This document shows positions 18,121-30,080 of a DNA stretch of 64,000 nucleotides, piece by piece. The stretch comes from Thalassocella blandensis (GTDB lineage: Bacteria > Pseudomonadota > Gammaproteobacteria > Pseudomonadales > Cellvibrionaceae). The first letter of the stretch is position 1, and each line of letters opens with the position of its first letter. The DNA is taken from assembly GCA_902141825.1 (NCBI GenBank), contig CABFPG010000001.1:310001-374000 (forward strand), read 5' to 3'. A program made the position numbers and the translations under genes. A model generated the notes under the pieces. It had not been told where the DNA came from and did not search any database. It saw nothing but the letters and a program-made list of their open reading frames with translations.

Positions 18121-18747
18121 CTACTGCTTTGCCAACAGTAAACGCCCAGCCAGACCAACGAATACCAACGCTGTAAATCTATTCAACCAGGTTTGAGTTT
18201 TGGTGGAACGTGCGATAAAGCCCCCCATGTACCCGGACAAAAAAGCGATTGTAGAGAATACAATAAATGCACTTAACATAAACAACACCCCAAGCTGAAC
18301 CAGCTGCAAGGCCAGCGATCCACGCGCGACATCAGCAAATTGAGGTAAAAACGCAAGATAGAATAACGACACTTTTGGATTAGTAATATTCATTAGTATT
18401 CCACGCCAAAAATATTTCACATACGAAAGCTTTTCTTCAGACGAAATATCCAGCACCGTCACCTTAGCTTTAAATGCCTGCCAGGCGAGATAAAGCAGAT
18501 ACAATGCTCCGATTACTTTTAACGCGGTAAATAATAGCGCCGAACTTTGGATTATTGCCGCCACCCCAAGTACCACAATAGAGGTATGAAAAATCAGACC
18601 GGTACAAAGCCCCAGCGTAATTGAAATTCCAGCACGAGGCCCATTTACGGCAGACTGAGATAGCACAAAGATATTGTCTGGGCCGGGCGACAGCGCCAAC
18701 AGCATAGACGCAGTTACAAAAGGCAATATAACTTCGATGGGCAGCAT
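18121..18747 (-). CDS. LysE/RhtB-family amino-acid exporter
   Basis: The 208-residue inner-membrane protein has about six hydrophobic segments and the family signature LALSPGPDN near the N-terminus, followed by GPRAGISITLGLCTG. Members export amino acids such as lysine, threonine, homoserine or related metabolites. The ATG at 18747 has a GAGAAGAG site; the longer frame adds 30 residues that do not fit. The gene ends close to the converging solute-binding protein gene. The exported compound cannot be predicted. Confidence 0.88.
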   Translation of the reverse strand: MLPIEVILPFVTASMLLALSPGPDNIFVLSQSAVNGPRAGISITLGLCTGLIFHTSIVVLGVAAIIQSSALLFTALKVIGALYLLYLAWQAFKAKVTVLDISSEEKLSYVKYFWRGILMNITNPKVSLFYLAFLPQFADVARGSLALQLVQLGVLFMLSAFIVFSTIAFLSGYMGGFIARSTKTQTWLNRFTALVFVGLAGRLLLAKQ

Positions 18748-18843
18748 AATATTCTCTTCTCGCAAACAGGGTAAAAACTGGAGTATACCGCAAAACCCCG
18801 AACACTCGACAAGAAATACCATGCCTCGTCTCGGCACCCACCC

Positions 18844-20310
18844 CTAGCGAGTTCGCCTTTGCGTTTCGGGCGATGTGAAATCGGTTTCATTTGTGTTTGA
18901 TGTTAGATTTTCCCTGTTATGCAAAGGCAACCAGTAATCCCGAATACAGGTATTAAATAGTTTCACCCACGATGAATCGTATAAAATATTTGCACTGGCA
19001 TTAATTTCAGAAACGGCCCGAATCAACCCCTTCGTGTATCGCCGATGCGGGCGATCTTTAATCATGCCATTAAAGGAATCAATAATAGCGACCAGCTTGC
19101 CAGCGTCACTGATATTTTCGCCCTTTAAACCAAAAGGGTAACCACTGCCATTCACCCGCTCATGGTGTTCCAATACAACCTGAGCGGCAATTTCAGAATC
19201 ATTAAACATACGCAATAAGGCTGACGACTTCACCGGGTGTTTTTGAATTAAAGCAAACTCCCGATCATTTAATTTTTCTTTCTTATTAATGATATGAGGA
19301 ATTTCAGCCAACGCAATATCTCTAAAACTGATCCCCACAGCAAGATCTTTATGTGGAATGGGTTCGCCCGCCAGAATATTACATGCAATAGCTAACTCTA
19401 TCACCTCGAAAGGATTATCCGCCTTACGCAGAGAGACGTTTTCCGCAATATTATGCAATAGTGCTATGGGACTCGCGGTAAACTCACTTTCCACCCACTC
19501 CCTGGCCTGCAAAAGCGGATTGTACATAACCTCATGCATTTGCCGATTCAACGCTGGACCTTGATTTTCCTCCTCCGCACCTTGCCTTAGATCAGTCTGC
19601 GACGATAATTTCGCGTCAGCGCAATTGGTGATTTGTTGATTATTTTGATGGTTATTTTGATGGTTATTTTGATAGTTACTTTGATAGTTACTTTGATAGT
19701 TACTTTGATGGCTATCCTGATAGGATTTTTGAATGCCTGCTTGATTTTGGTGCTGATATGAGGATTGCGCGCTGCCTTCACTTCTACTTTGATACACACA
19801 AGACATATCATTAAACAACTCGACATCACCGCCAAAATACTCGTCGTACCCCACCACAAGAAGATCAATTGCAATTTGCGTCGACCGCTGTAATTCACTG
19901 CTGTCAAACGCATTTACCAAATATTCAAGCGAGACCAGGATGGGTTGTGATTTTCGAATATCTATTGCACCAGCAGCCCTGATTTCCCTGGTCACCATCA
20001 ACATTCGATCGACCAGCAGTAAGATATAATCCGACATTCTCGCTGGGTAAATACGCCATTCCACCAACAAATCCAGTAAAGCCATTGCATTGGCGATACC
20101 TTCACTAACAATAGCAACATTTAACTTAACGGATTTATAAAGCAAGCCTTCGAACAAATATCTCAGCGCTATAATCAGATCTGCATTATGATGATTTTGT
20201 TCTAGCTCAATCGCTATAACTTCACTTTCTTCATGAAACTGATCAAATACTTCAATGAACTCATCTAACAACTCTGCATCTAAATCACCGACTGGGATAG
20301 CGTACTTCAA
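18844..20310 (-). CDS. HD-GYP domain protein with degenerate HD motif and a repeat-containing linker
   Basis: The 488-residue protein likely starts at a TTG preceded by GAGGTG. The N-terminal 170 residues are helical and resemble a degenerate HPt-like region. A Ser/Gln/Asn-rich linker follows, made of four-residue repeats (NYQS, NNHQ types). The C-terminal half is an HD-GYP fold: HHERVNGSGYP (about residue 381) is intact, but the usual HDIGK is replaced by RDIAL (about residue 327), removing the metal-binding histidine. HD-GYP enzymes hydrolyse c-di-GMP; this one is probably inactive and may bind nucleotide or partners instead. It is divergent from the GGDEF-EAL gene at 20646, which suggests a shared role. 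Confidence 0.85.
   Translation of the reverse strand: MKYAIPVGDLDAELLDEFIEVFDQFHEESEVIAIELEQNHHNADLIIALRYLFEGLLYKSVKLNVAIVSEGIANAMALLDLLVEWRIYPARMSDYILLLVDRMLMVTREIRAAGAIDIRKSQPILVSLEYLVNAFDSSELQRSTQIAIDLLVVGYDEYFGGDVELFNDMSCVYQSRSEGSAQSSYQHQNQAGIQKSYQDSHQSNYQSNYQSNYQNNHQNNHQNNQQITNCADAKLSSQTDLRQGAEEENQGPALNRQMHEVMYNPLLQAREWVESEFTASPIALLHNIAENVSLRKADNPFEVIELAIACNILAGEPIPHKDLAVGISFRDIALAEIPHIINKKEKLNDREFALIQKHPVKSSALLRMFNDSEIAAQVVLEHHERVNGSGYPFGLKGENISDAGKLVAIIDSFNGMIKDRPHRRYTKGLIRAVSEINASANILYDSSWVKLFNTCIRDYWLPLHNRENLTSNTNETDFTSPETQRRTR
19634..19721. repeat. In-frame 12-bp tandem repeats inside the HD-GYP gene
   Basis: About seven 12-bp units of the type TTGATGGTTATT (plus-strand reading) encode repeated four-residue blocks rich in Asn, Gln, His, Tyr and Ser. 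Adjacent identical units suggest expansion and contraction without a frame change. Confidence 0.85.
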
Positions 20311-20645
20311 ATAACACCTCGAAACTTTTAGCGCTCAAAGAAACTTTAGTATAGTCGCGGCAATTTCGCTGACAAAAAGAAAAAAACAATTACCTTTAAT
20401 TCTTGATAATGCATTTTCGATAAGTTTTTACTCTAAAGATTTCACGGATTTAGAGTGCACTCTTGGCACAGGTCATTTAATCTAAACCTACACATTCTGC
20501 GTCACAAAAAACAACTAAAAATTAAGACGCCAGAATCCCCCTACTGGACAAGCAATTCACCAACACTGAACTAATATACGTTATTATGACGTGTTTTATT
20601 TTTGGTGGTATATCACCTTCATTCAGGTGGTAGAGCGATATCAGG
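20311..20645. other. Divergent promoter region between the HD-GYP and GGDEF-EAL genes
   Basis: The 335-base AT-rich stretch holds no gene. An imperfect inverted repeat (GGTGGTATATCACC, then CAGGTGGTAG) lies at about 20604-20633, just before the GGDEF-EAL start, and could be an operator. I could not place promoters with confidence. Confidence 0.4.
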
Positions 20646-22412
20646 ATGACTATGGACTACGACCAAGAGAGCTTTACATTCCACATCAATAGCCCGCAAC
20701 ACAAATATCTTGTGGCCGACGGCAATGGTGAAGAGTCACGCGTTATACGCAATATGCTCAAAAAAATTTATAAGGAGCACTGTTTTATAGAAGAATGCAG
20801 CAGCTTCACTCGCCTCACGGAGCTACTGGAATCCAACAGTTTTGAGGCGTTGATTATCGCTGACAACTTACAACAGCTTCTTCATGAGTCCATCAGTGAA
20901 ACCGTCGCACATCTGGAAACCTGCTTTCCTGACCTGCCCATTATTATCATTGCCGATGTCTACGACAGTCAGCTGGCCATCACATCCATTAGTGCGGGGG
21001 CGCAGGAGTACATATTAAAACGGGATCTTTCGACGGACTTGCTATCCCGCAGCCTGCATTACTCTATAGAAAGAAAGCTTTCACAGCTCAAGTTGAAAAA
21101 AACGCTGCAGAACATCTCCCAGAAAAACCACCAACTGGAAAAGCTGACACGGTATGATTATCTTACTGGGCTTCCCAACCGAGCCTACTTCGAGGCCGCT
21201 GCGATAAAGTTATTACTGCGTGCATCTCGCCTTAAAAAGCAGTTGGCTGTCGTTTTATTCAACTTGAACAAATTTAAAAAAATTAATGAAAGTTATGGAC
21301 GCGCCGGTGGCGATGAACTACTTCGACTGGTAACTTACCGTATTAACCAATCACTGCGAAAAACCGATTTTTTATCTCGTATTGGCAGTGACGAATTCAT
21401 TATCATCACGGACATGCTAAATGATGCAAATGAAATTTACCCACTGGTAAACCGTATATTAAATTGCTTTCAGGCAGACTTTAAGCTGAATCGGCATGAA
21501 GTCAAAGTGGACGTTTCAATAGGAGTCTCATTTTATCCGAATGCGCTGACACTGGAATCGCTGCATCATCATGCCGACATCGCCATGCACAAAGCCAAAA
21601 GTGACATGAGCAAATCGGTCTACTTTTTCTCTAATGACATGGAGGCTCACCACTATCGCGGCATGCAAATCGAAGCTTTTTTGCAAAAAGGGATTGATCA
21701 GCACGAGTTTTTCACCAAATATCAACTTTTATTTAATGCGCGAAACCAATTTGCCCAGCACATAGAACTATTGGCCTATTGGCACTCCAGTGAGATTGGA
21801 GAAGTATCTCCCTGTGAATTCCTGCCTCTAGTTCGCAACAGTCCGGCCATTAACAACATCACAGCAGCGGTTATTCAGGGAAGTAAGCACTTTTACAGCA
21901 GCGGAAACGATATAGTTTTTCATTTTAATATTTTTACTCGGCAACTCAATGAAAGCCAGTTCATTAACAGCTTCATTGCAGAAATGAAGGCCGACAATAT
22001 TAAGCTTGAGAATATTTGCCTGGAGATCAATGAATCCGATATCGTCAACAGCTTTGATCACAGCCTGGAAAACATCAACTTTTTACGCAAGCAGGGAATT
22101 ACTCTGGTACTGGATAATTTTGGTAAGAACCTCTCCTCTGTGAGACTGTTAATCGATTTGCCAATTGACATGATTAAACTGGACCACTCTTTGATCAAAG
22201 GCATCCAACACAACACGCGCGCAATTTCTTTTTGCGGTTCTATTGTAGATTTTTGCCATAAAAACGGTATTACCGTGGTGGCTCAAGGCATTGAAAACGA
22301 GCAAGAACTGGAAGTATTGAAGGGCTTGAATGTCGATTTTTTCCAAGGATTCTACCTGTCACAGGTAGCGCCTTTGGCTACGCTCGAACACCACATGCTC
22401 AACGCCAGCTAA
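20646..22412 (+). CDS. REC-like/GGDEF/EAL composite protein with degenerate EAL
   Basis: The 588-residue cytoplasmic protein has a receiver-like N-terminal domain (about 18-145), a GGDEF domain (about 165-330) and an EAL domain (about 340-585). The GGDEF signature reads GSDEF, preceded by an intact inhibitory-site RxxD (RKTD). The EAL domain is eroded: EAL is ELL, DDFGTG is DNFGKN, and the AEGVE catalytic base position is AQGIE. Phosphodiesterase activity is therefore unlikely. Cyclase activity is uncertain. It may act as a c-di-GMP receptor or scaffold. It is transcribed divergently from another degenerate c-di-GMP-type gene. The receiver domain keeps a possible phospho-acceptor Asp but not all conserved residues. 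Confidence 0.88.
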   Translation: MTMDYDQESFTFHINSPQHKYLVADGNGEESRVIRNMLKKIYKEHCFIEECSSFTRLTELLESNSFEALIIADNLQQLLHESISETVAHLETCFPDLPIIIIADVYDSQLAITSISAGAQEYILKRDLSTDLLSRSLHYSIERKLSQLKLKKTLQNISQKNHQLEKLTRYDYLTGLPNRAYFEAAAIKLLLRASRLKKQLAVVLFNLNKFKKINESYGRAGGDELLRLVTYRINQSLRKTDFLSRIGSDEFIIITDMLNDANEIYPLVNRILNCFQADFKLNRHEVKVDVSIGVSFYPNALTLESLHHHADIAMHKAKSDMSKSVYFFSNDMEAHHYRGMQIEAFLQKGIDQHEFFTKYQLLFNARNQFAQHIELLAYWHSSEIGEVSPCEFLPLVRNSPAINNITAAVIQGSKHFYSSGNDIVFHFNIFTRQLNESQFINSFIAEMKADNIKLENICLEINESDIVNSFDHSLENINFLRKQGITLVLDNFGKNLSSVRLLIDLPIDMIKLDHSLIKGIQHNTRAISFCGSIVDFCHKNGITVVAQGIENEQELEVLKGLNVDFFQGFYLSQVAPLATLEHHMLNAS

Positions 22413-22421
22413 CAAATCCAA

Positions 22422-22450
22422 ATGCGCACTCACAAAGCGTGAGCACGCAT
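22422..22450. terminator. Hairpin between converging GGDEF-EAL and acnA genes
   Basis: Two 5-bp helices (ATGCG/CGCAT and CTCAC/GTGAG) separated by a small internal loop enclose AAAGC, and a short T-run follows on the plus strand. It is placed where a shared terminator is expected, but the poly-U signal is weak. Confidence 0.45.
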
Positions 22451-22469
22451 GTACCTTTTGGGATTGCGG

Positions 22470-25253
<2,784 letters not shown>

Positions 25254-26713
25254 GTTAAAACTCCTAAAATGAGAAAGTTAAAACTTTAGCGAAGCGGATT
25301 GTCATTCCATATGCGCGAATGTTATCTAGAGTGATGCCAGTTTAGTTTTTGGATATAACGCGGCAAACATTTCGCTTGAAAATGGTTAGAACTGCTGAAT
25401 GTTATGCGAACTGACTTTTTAACCAATCGACTTTTTAACCAATCAACCTTTTTAACCAATCAACCTTTTTAGCCAATCAACCTTTTTAGCCAATAAACCT
25501 TTTTAGCCAATAAACCTATAAGCCAATTGTTTATCTGAAAGGGCTTTACGCTGCAGTCTCTATAAAATATCTGCACTATGAAATATCAGCACTAAAAGCT
25601 TTTTAAGTCACCAATGTCCAACTTTCTTGAACTAAGCTTTTGCGGAAACATCTTGTAGCCCTCCACCAGAGAAAGCCCTCCTGAAAAAACGCATTTCAGT
25701 ACCACATCTCCTAAAACACTGCAGCCGAAACACATCGCGCTAAGACTCAGAGTTCCTGGCTGAAGCTTGGTTTCATGACTACCTAAGGTTTTTTGTGCAG
25801 CCACTTTTCATAAACCCGACAATGCTTTTTAAAGATTTTTCCCGGATATACACGAAAGACGCTTTTTTAAAAAATAAACACGGTAATTAATGAGGTCTTC
25901 CCGAGTATCATCCGTCTATGTATAAATATGAGTACTAGCGCACAAAATGACAGTCTCACTAAAGTTGTATCAAGGGGAGTAATGCAAAGACCCCGCCAGA
26001 CTTACCAATAAGACTGACGAAGATATTCAACTGATGAGCAGGCGACACAGTAAAGTTTCGAGAGTCAGCAGAGGCAAAATATGATCATTTTTTCGCCTCC
26101 CCTTCAGATTCATCATTCTGAAACGCTTTTTTCGTATACTTTTTGAGCCAACAGTCACTTTTGCATGCATAAATGACGCAATGTGTATTGTATTGACCTC
26201 CAAGTCACCGTAAATTGCATAGGTGAGACAGGCAACGATCCAAGCTCAGTCACCCGGTGGACTAAGGCTTGTTTTGTCGATAGACAAAGCGGCAGTGAAA
26301 AGATTTCAAAGGTGTATTGTTAATTTTACAGGAACACAGCGTAACAAGCTCACGCTAACCACCATCGAAGTAAGCTGGCGGCGTAAGAAACGAAACCGGC
26401 TGAACGCTAAAAACGGGTGACCTTAAGTGGACAGGATACTTGTAGCGGTTAATCGGCCGGTGCTAATAGCTGACTTCTAAGACTTGCCAAAGGTAATGTG
26501 TAAATAACAGCGAAACCTTTAAAAAGAGCAACATAAGGAAAACATAAGACAAGAAAAACAGGGGGAATAACAACAACACAAAGCTGAATATCGTTTGACG
26601 GCGAATTTCTTCGGTGCTGATCACTGGTACCTTTCTTTGACAATGTTCATGCATTTCAAGGTCAAACAAAAAAATTAGGCGTCACAAAGTCGTTATAATA
26701 AAGGAAATTTACT
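25254..26713. other. 1.46-kb gene-free region upstream of acnA
   Basis: This is one of the largest stretches without a convincing gene. It holds a 16-17-bp tandem repeat (25413-25527, listed separately). Hairpin-forming sequence lies at about 25950-26130, including CAGxCTTA-loop-TAAGxCTG at 26018-26037 region, a GAGGC/GCCTC hairpin near 26070-26100 and TTCAGA/TCTGAA near 26104-26121 followed by a T-run. A GC-richer stretch lies at 26195-26490. Short frames here have no family likeness. A structured RNA or a decayed gene are both possible. Confidence 0.4.
25413..25527. repeat. Seven-copy 16-17-bp tandem repeat upstream of acnA
   Basis: Seven adjacent copies of a 16-17-bp unit close to AACCTTTTTAGCCAATC run without interruption, with the copies drifting gradually from one end to the other (GACTTTTTAACCAATC to AACCTTTTTAGCCAATA). 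It lies about 160-275 bp upstream of the acnA start. It is not an IS end and has no CRISPR-like spacers. Confidence 0.9.
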
Positions 26714-26962
26714 ATGCACAAAATTATTTTAGGAATGGCTTTAACTCTCTCCACAGCAGTTTTAAGTGCCACTACCCTATCGCAGACTCCGTCTGAAACT
26801 GACGGAAAAGATACCAGCGCAGAAAGCACGGCGAAACCAAATCTACAGAATTTTGAGCCCCCGGTATTTTCCAGTCCGCTAAATCCAACCCCGCCACCTC
26901 CACCACCTCCACCCGCTGGCGGCGGCACGATTGGCATCGTTACACCACCAAAACATCACTAA
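26714..26962 (+). CDS. Small secreted proline-rich protein of unknown function
   Basis: The 82-residue product has a signal peptide (MHKIILGMALTLSTAVLSA), an acidic and Ser/Thr-rich middle, a run of eight prolines followed by AGGG, and ends in KHH. It is not a recognised family. An AAGGAAA ribosome-binding site at the right distance and a strong plus-strand terminator shortly downstream support a real single-gene transcript. Proline runs of this kind often form rigid extensions in cell-envelope proteins, but no function can be given. Confidence 0.7.
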   Translation: MHKIILGMALTLSTAVLSATTLSQTPSETDGKDTSAESTAKPNLQNFEPPVFSSPLNPTPPPPPPPPAGGGTIGIVTPPKHH

Positions 26963-27020
26963 GCGGCCAATTCGGATAAACGGAAACCGCCTGAGTGATA
27001 CATAATCGCTTTTGACACCA

Positions 27021-27059
27021 CGCTGTTTAATTCGCTCACCGGAATTAAACAGCGTTTTT
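27021..27059 (+). terminator. Intrinsic terminator after the small proline-rich protein gene
   Basis: A perfect 13-bp stem (27021-27033 with 27042-27054) and an 8-base loop are followed directly by TTTTT on the plus strand. It lies about 60 bases after the stop codon at 26962. Confidence 0.92.
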
Positions 27060-27207
27060 CATTTGCTTGCTGCATTTATTTAAATGCTATTAATTGAATG
27101 GGAAAATGGGTGAGGTAAAGGAAGAGAAAGTATCAGAGAAATTGAAAGTAAACGCTGCGACATAAACAGAAACCCCAAACCGGTGCCAATTACCGAGCAC
27201 CAAGCCA

Positions 27208-27642
27208 TTACGGCAAACTACGAATAAACTCCTCGATCTTCTGCTTCAACGGCTGTCGACTGCCCGCAAAACTTAGCGCTCGATGCGCCAGATTTTTTGC
27301 TTCCGCATAATGATCTTCTGCGTAATTTACCTGTGCCAATGCATACCAGATAAAAGGGTTTCGCGGCTCAATTCTCAAGGCACGCTCCAATTTGGATTTC
27401 GCTAATGCATATTCGCCATACCGGGCATGATACTGCCCCTGCTCCAGTAAATTAACGACCGCCTGATTTTCCATTCTGGGCTCCGAGGTATCAGATTCAT
27501 CCGTCCCTTGTACGGTAGAGTCTTCTGAGCCCGGCATTTCAATCGTGCTGTCAGTGTGTTGCGGCGTGGAGCTGCAGGAGATCAGAAAACCTGCCACTAA
27601 AATGAGTAAAAGTGTGTTCGTCAGTTTTTTCATGGGAGCCAT
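27208..27642 (-). CDS. TPR-containing lipoprotein
   Basis: The 144-residue protein has a lipoprotein signal with lipobox LISC, an acidic Ser/Thr-rich spacer, and about two tetratricopeptide-like helical repeats in the C-terminal half (QGQYHARYGEYALAKSKL and IWYALAQVNYAEDHYAEAKNL). It begins one base after the stop codon of the PBP1b gene, so the two are co-transcribed and probably translationally coupled. An envelope-located adaptor for the peptidoglycan synthase is a reasonable inference, comparable in role, not in sequence, to LpoB. An internal ATG three codons later is an alternative start. Confidence 0.82.
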   Translation of the reverse strand: MAPMKKLTNTLLLILVAGFLISCSSTPQHTDSTIEMPGSEDSTVQGTDESDTSEPRMENQAVVNLLEQGQYHARYGEYALAKSKLERALRIEPRNPFIWYALAQVNYAEDHYAEAKNLAHRALSFAGSRQPLKQKIEEFIRSLP

Positions 27643-27643
27643 A

Positions 27644-30034
27644 TTAATTGTTAAATATTTTCTTAAACCAGCGCTTAATTTTGTTATCTTTGTGATTCAA
27701 ACATGCCTGATCACTTTCTTGCAAGAACGCCAATACAAATGGCAGTTTAAAAGCTTCATCACAGTTTTCTGTATGCAGGAAACCTGACTGAAGATCAACC
27801 GGTAACATAACCACCCCTTCAGGCTTCGGCAGATCTAAGGCCTGCATGTTGATATGCTGCATTACCTCACCCCACACCGTAAGCGCACCCGTCGCTCCCG
27901 TTAACCGAATACTTTGGTTGGCATCATTTCCAATCCAGGTAACTGCAAGCAAATTTCCGCTGAATCCAGCAAACCAACTGTCACGACTATCATCGGTAGT
28001 CCCGGTTTTTCCGGCAATAGCAAACTCGGGATTCACGTAACGAGACAAGGATTTGGCCGTTCCATGTTTTACTACCTGCTGCATTGCCACGACAGTTAAA
28101 TAATTAATTTTAGGGTCAATCACTGGTTCGACTTTTACATTGTAACGGTTCAATGGCTCACCAGACTTGGTGGTGACATCGCGAATTGCACGGAACGGCG
28201 TTTTAAAACCGCCGGAGGCAAAGCTGGCGTACATCTGAGCCACCTCAAAAGGGGTTAAATGTACCGTTCCTAAAAGGCCAGAGGCATAACCTGGCAATGT
28301 TTTGTCAACGCCCAATCGCTGTACGCTGCGCATGACTTTATCCACACCTAACTCAGTTCCCAATCGGGCGGCAGCCACATTGTAGGAATTGGCGAAGGCC
28401 TGCCACAATGCAACGCGCCCATGGTAAGTTCCATCGTAATTTTGGGGTTTCCAATCTTCAGTGCCGCGTTCCTGCCAGACAAATTCAGAATCATCCAAAG
28501 GACTCGTTAAGCTGTAGCCCTGTTCAAGCGCCGTGAGATAAAGAGCAGGCTTTATCAAAGAACCAATTTGGCGTGATGCGTCGAGCGCGCGATTGAATCC
28601 TTTATAGCGGGGCTTGCGCCCACCGACTACAGCGCTCACCTCACCGCTATTCACATCGGCAACCACCATTGCCGCTTCCAGTAAACCACTTTTAAGTTTG
28701 TATGCTTTTTCCAAAGTGTTCAATCGTCGCTGCACACCCTGCTCAGCAATGTGCTGAATATGAGGGTCGAGGCTGGTGAAAATACGCAGGCCTTCAGAAC
28801 GTAAATCTTCTTCGCGATAATCCTGCGTTAGCTGCCGGACCACCAGCTGCATAAATGCAGGATACAAAGACTGCCCCAAATTAGGTTTGGCACTGACACC
28901 AAGTGAAGAACTTTTCGCCGAGGCAAAAGCCTGTTCAGTAATCACGCCCTGATCAAACATCTCCTGTAAAACCAGGTTACGACGCTTTAGCGCTCGCTCA
29001 GGGTTTCGACGAGGATTGTAATAATTTGGACCTTTTAACATGCCAATTAACAGCGCAGCCTCTTGCAGTTTGATATGCTCCAGGTCTTTCGCAAAATAAA
29101 ATTGACTGGCAAGCGCCAATCCATGTATGGCACGATCGCCATCCTGCCCGAGAAATACTTCGTTAATATATGTTTCGAGAATATCCGCTTTACTGTAATG
29201 GTATTCCAGTAAAACGGCCATAATCATTTCCGTCACTTTTCGCTGAACGGTACGCTCGCTCGTCAGGAAAAAGTTTTTCACCAATTGTTGCGTAATCGTG
29301 CTGCCACCCTGAACACGATCGGCGAAAAATAATGAAGATACTGCCCTTAAGATAGCCTTAGGGTCGACCCCGTGATGGTCAAAAAAGCGTTTATCCTCTA
29401 CCGCAATTAATGCGTTGATTACATCGCGAGGCACATCAGCAATTCGTATTAACTCACGATCTTCACCACCGCCAGGAAATATCCCACCGATCATATAAGG
29501 GTCTAATCTTGCTAGCGCGACATTTTCTCCTGTCGTGGCACTTTCAACTTTTGTCACCCTGCCATTGCGAATTACTAACACAATGTGCTGCGCGGCTTGC
29601 TTTTCATCCCAGAAATGGAACGGGCGAATCATCAATTCATATTCATTTCCGCGAATGCGATATTGGCCAACGCCATCTACCACATTAACTTGTCGATACC
29701 GCAAACGCTGCAACTCCTCTTCCAGAGCGTCCGCACTTAAAGTAGCACCCCCAAAAATTTCCATTGGCCGAGCAAATACGCGCGCAGGTAGAGAGAAACG
29801 CTTGCCTTCAAACTTTTCTACCACCCATTGATTCAAATAGACGCTATACGCCAGCAGTGCGCATAAACACACGAAGAAAACGATGGCCAAAATCCGCAAC
29901 CATCGTGCCAGACGTCCAGAGGGCGGTACGGAATTTTTTGTGGCCTTTTTGGACTTGGGTTTACGCTGTGATTTAGAGCTGGAATGAGAGTTTCGAGTGT
30001 TAGGCAAGGCTGAAAGCCCCTTATTCAGTGACAA
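27644..30034 (-). CDS. mrcB: Penicillin-binding protein 1B, bifunctional peptidoglycan synthase
   Basis: The 796-residue class A penicillin-binding protein polymerises and cross-links peptidoglycan. Seen: a basic cytoplasmic N-terminus, one transmembrane segment (about residues 45-68), a UB2H-like region, the GT51 glycosyltransferase motifs VEDKRFFDHHG and GGSTITQQLVKN, and the transpeptidase motifs SRQIGSLIKP (SxxK), SNSYN and AGKTGTT. The start appears to be a TTG with no clear ribosome-binding site, so the exact N-terminus is uncertain. A TPR lipoprotein gene follows after one base. Confidence 0.96.
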   Translation of the reverse strand: MSLNKGLSALPNTRNSHSSSKSQRKPKSKKATKNSVPPSGRLARWLRILAIVFFVCLCALLAYSVYLNQWVVEKFEGKRFSLPARVFARPMEIFGGATLSADALEEELQRLRYRQVNVVDGVGQYRIRGNEYELMIRPFHFWDEKQAAQHIVLVIRNGRVTKVESATTGENVALARLDPYMIGGIFPGGGEDRELIRIADVPRDVINALIAVEDKRFFDHHGVDPKAILRAVSSLFFADRVQGGSTITQQLVKNFFLTSERTVQRKVTEMIMAVLLEYHYSKADILETYINEVFLGQDGDRAIHGLALASQFYFAKDLEHIKLQEAALLIGMLKGPNYYNPRRNPERALKRRNLVLQEMFDQGVITEQAFASAKSSSLGVSAKPNLGQSLYPAFMQLVVRQLTQDYREEDLRSEGLRIFTSLDPHIQHIAEQGVQRRLNTLEKAYKLKSGLLEAAMVVADVNSGEVSAVVGGRKPRYKGFNRALDASRQIGSLIKPALYLTALEQGYSLTSPLDDSEFVWQERGTEDWKPQNYDGTYHGRVALWQAFANSYNVAAARLGTELGVDKVMRSVQRLGVDKTLPGYASGLLGTVHLTPFEVAQMYASFASGGFKTPFRAIRDVTTKSGEPLNRYNVKVEPVIDPKINYLTVVAMQQVVKHGTAKSLSRYVNPEFAIAGKTGTTDDSRDSWFAGFSGNLLAVTWIGNDANQSIRLTGATGALTVWGEVMQHINMQALDLPKPEGVVMLPVDLQSGFLHTENCDEAFKLPFVLAFLQESDQACLNHKDNKIKRWFKKIFNN

Positions 30035-30080
30035 ATTTAAAAGGCGTGCATTATAAAGGCTTTAATTAAACTTGGCAGGG

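Noticed and set aside
25413-25527. CRISPR array
   Set aside because: The units are directly adjacent with no unique spacers, and no cas gene is present.
25592-25804. 70-codon minus-strand frame upstream of acnA
   Set aside because: GTG start without a ribosome-binding site and no recognisable features; it could be real, but evidence is too thin.
25970-25995. GGGGAGTA motif similar to the loop of the yybP-ykoY manganese riboswitch
   Set aside because: The conserved partner loop follows almost immediately, leaving no room for the four-way junction, and no manganese-related gene lies downstream.
26030-26075. CTGATGAG resembling a hammerhead ribozyme core
   Set aside because: The required GAAA after stem II and a cleavage triplet in the right place are missing.
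26440-26485. Short likeness to the 3' end of 23S rRNA (CGGTGCTAATAG)
   Set aside because: The match covers only about a dozen bases and the flanking sequence is not rRNA.
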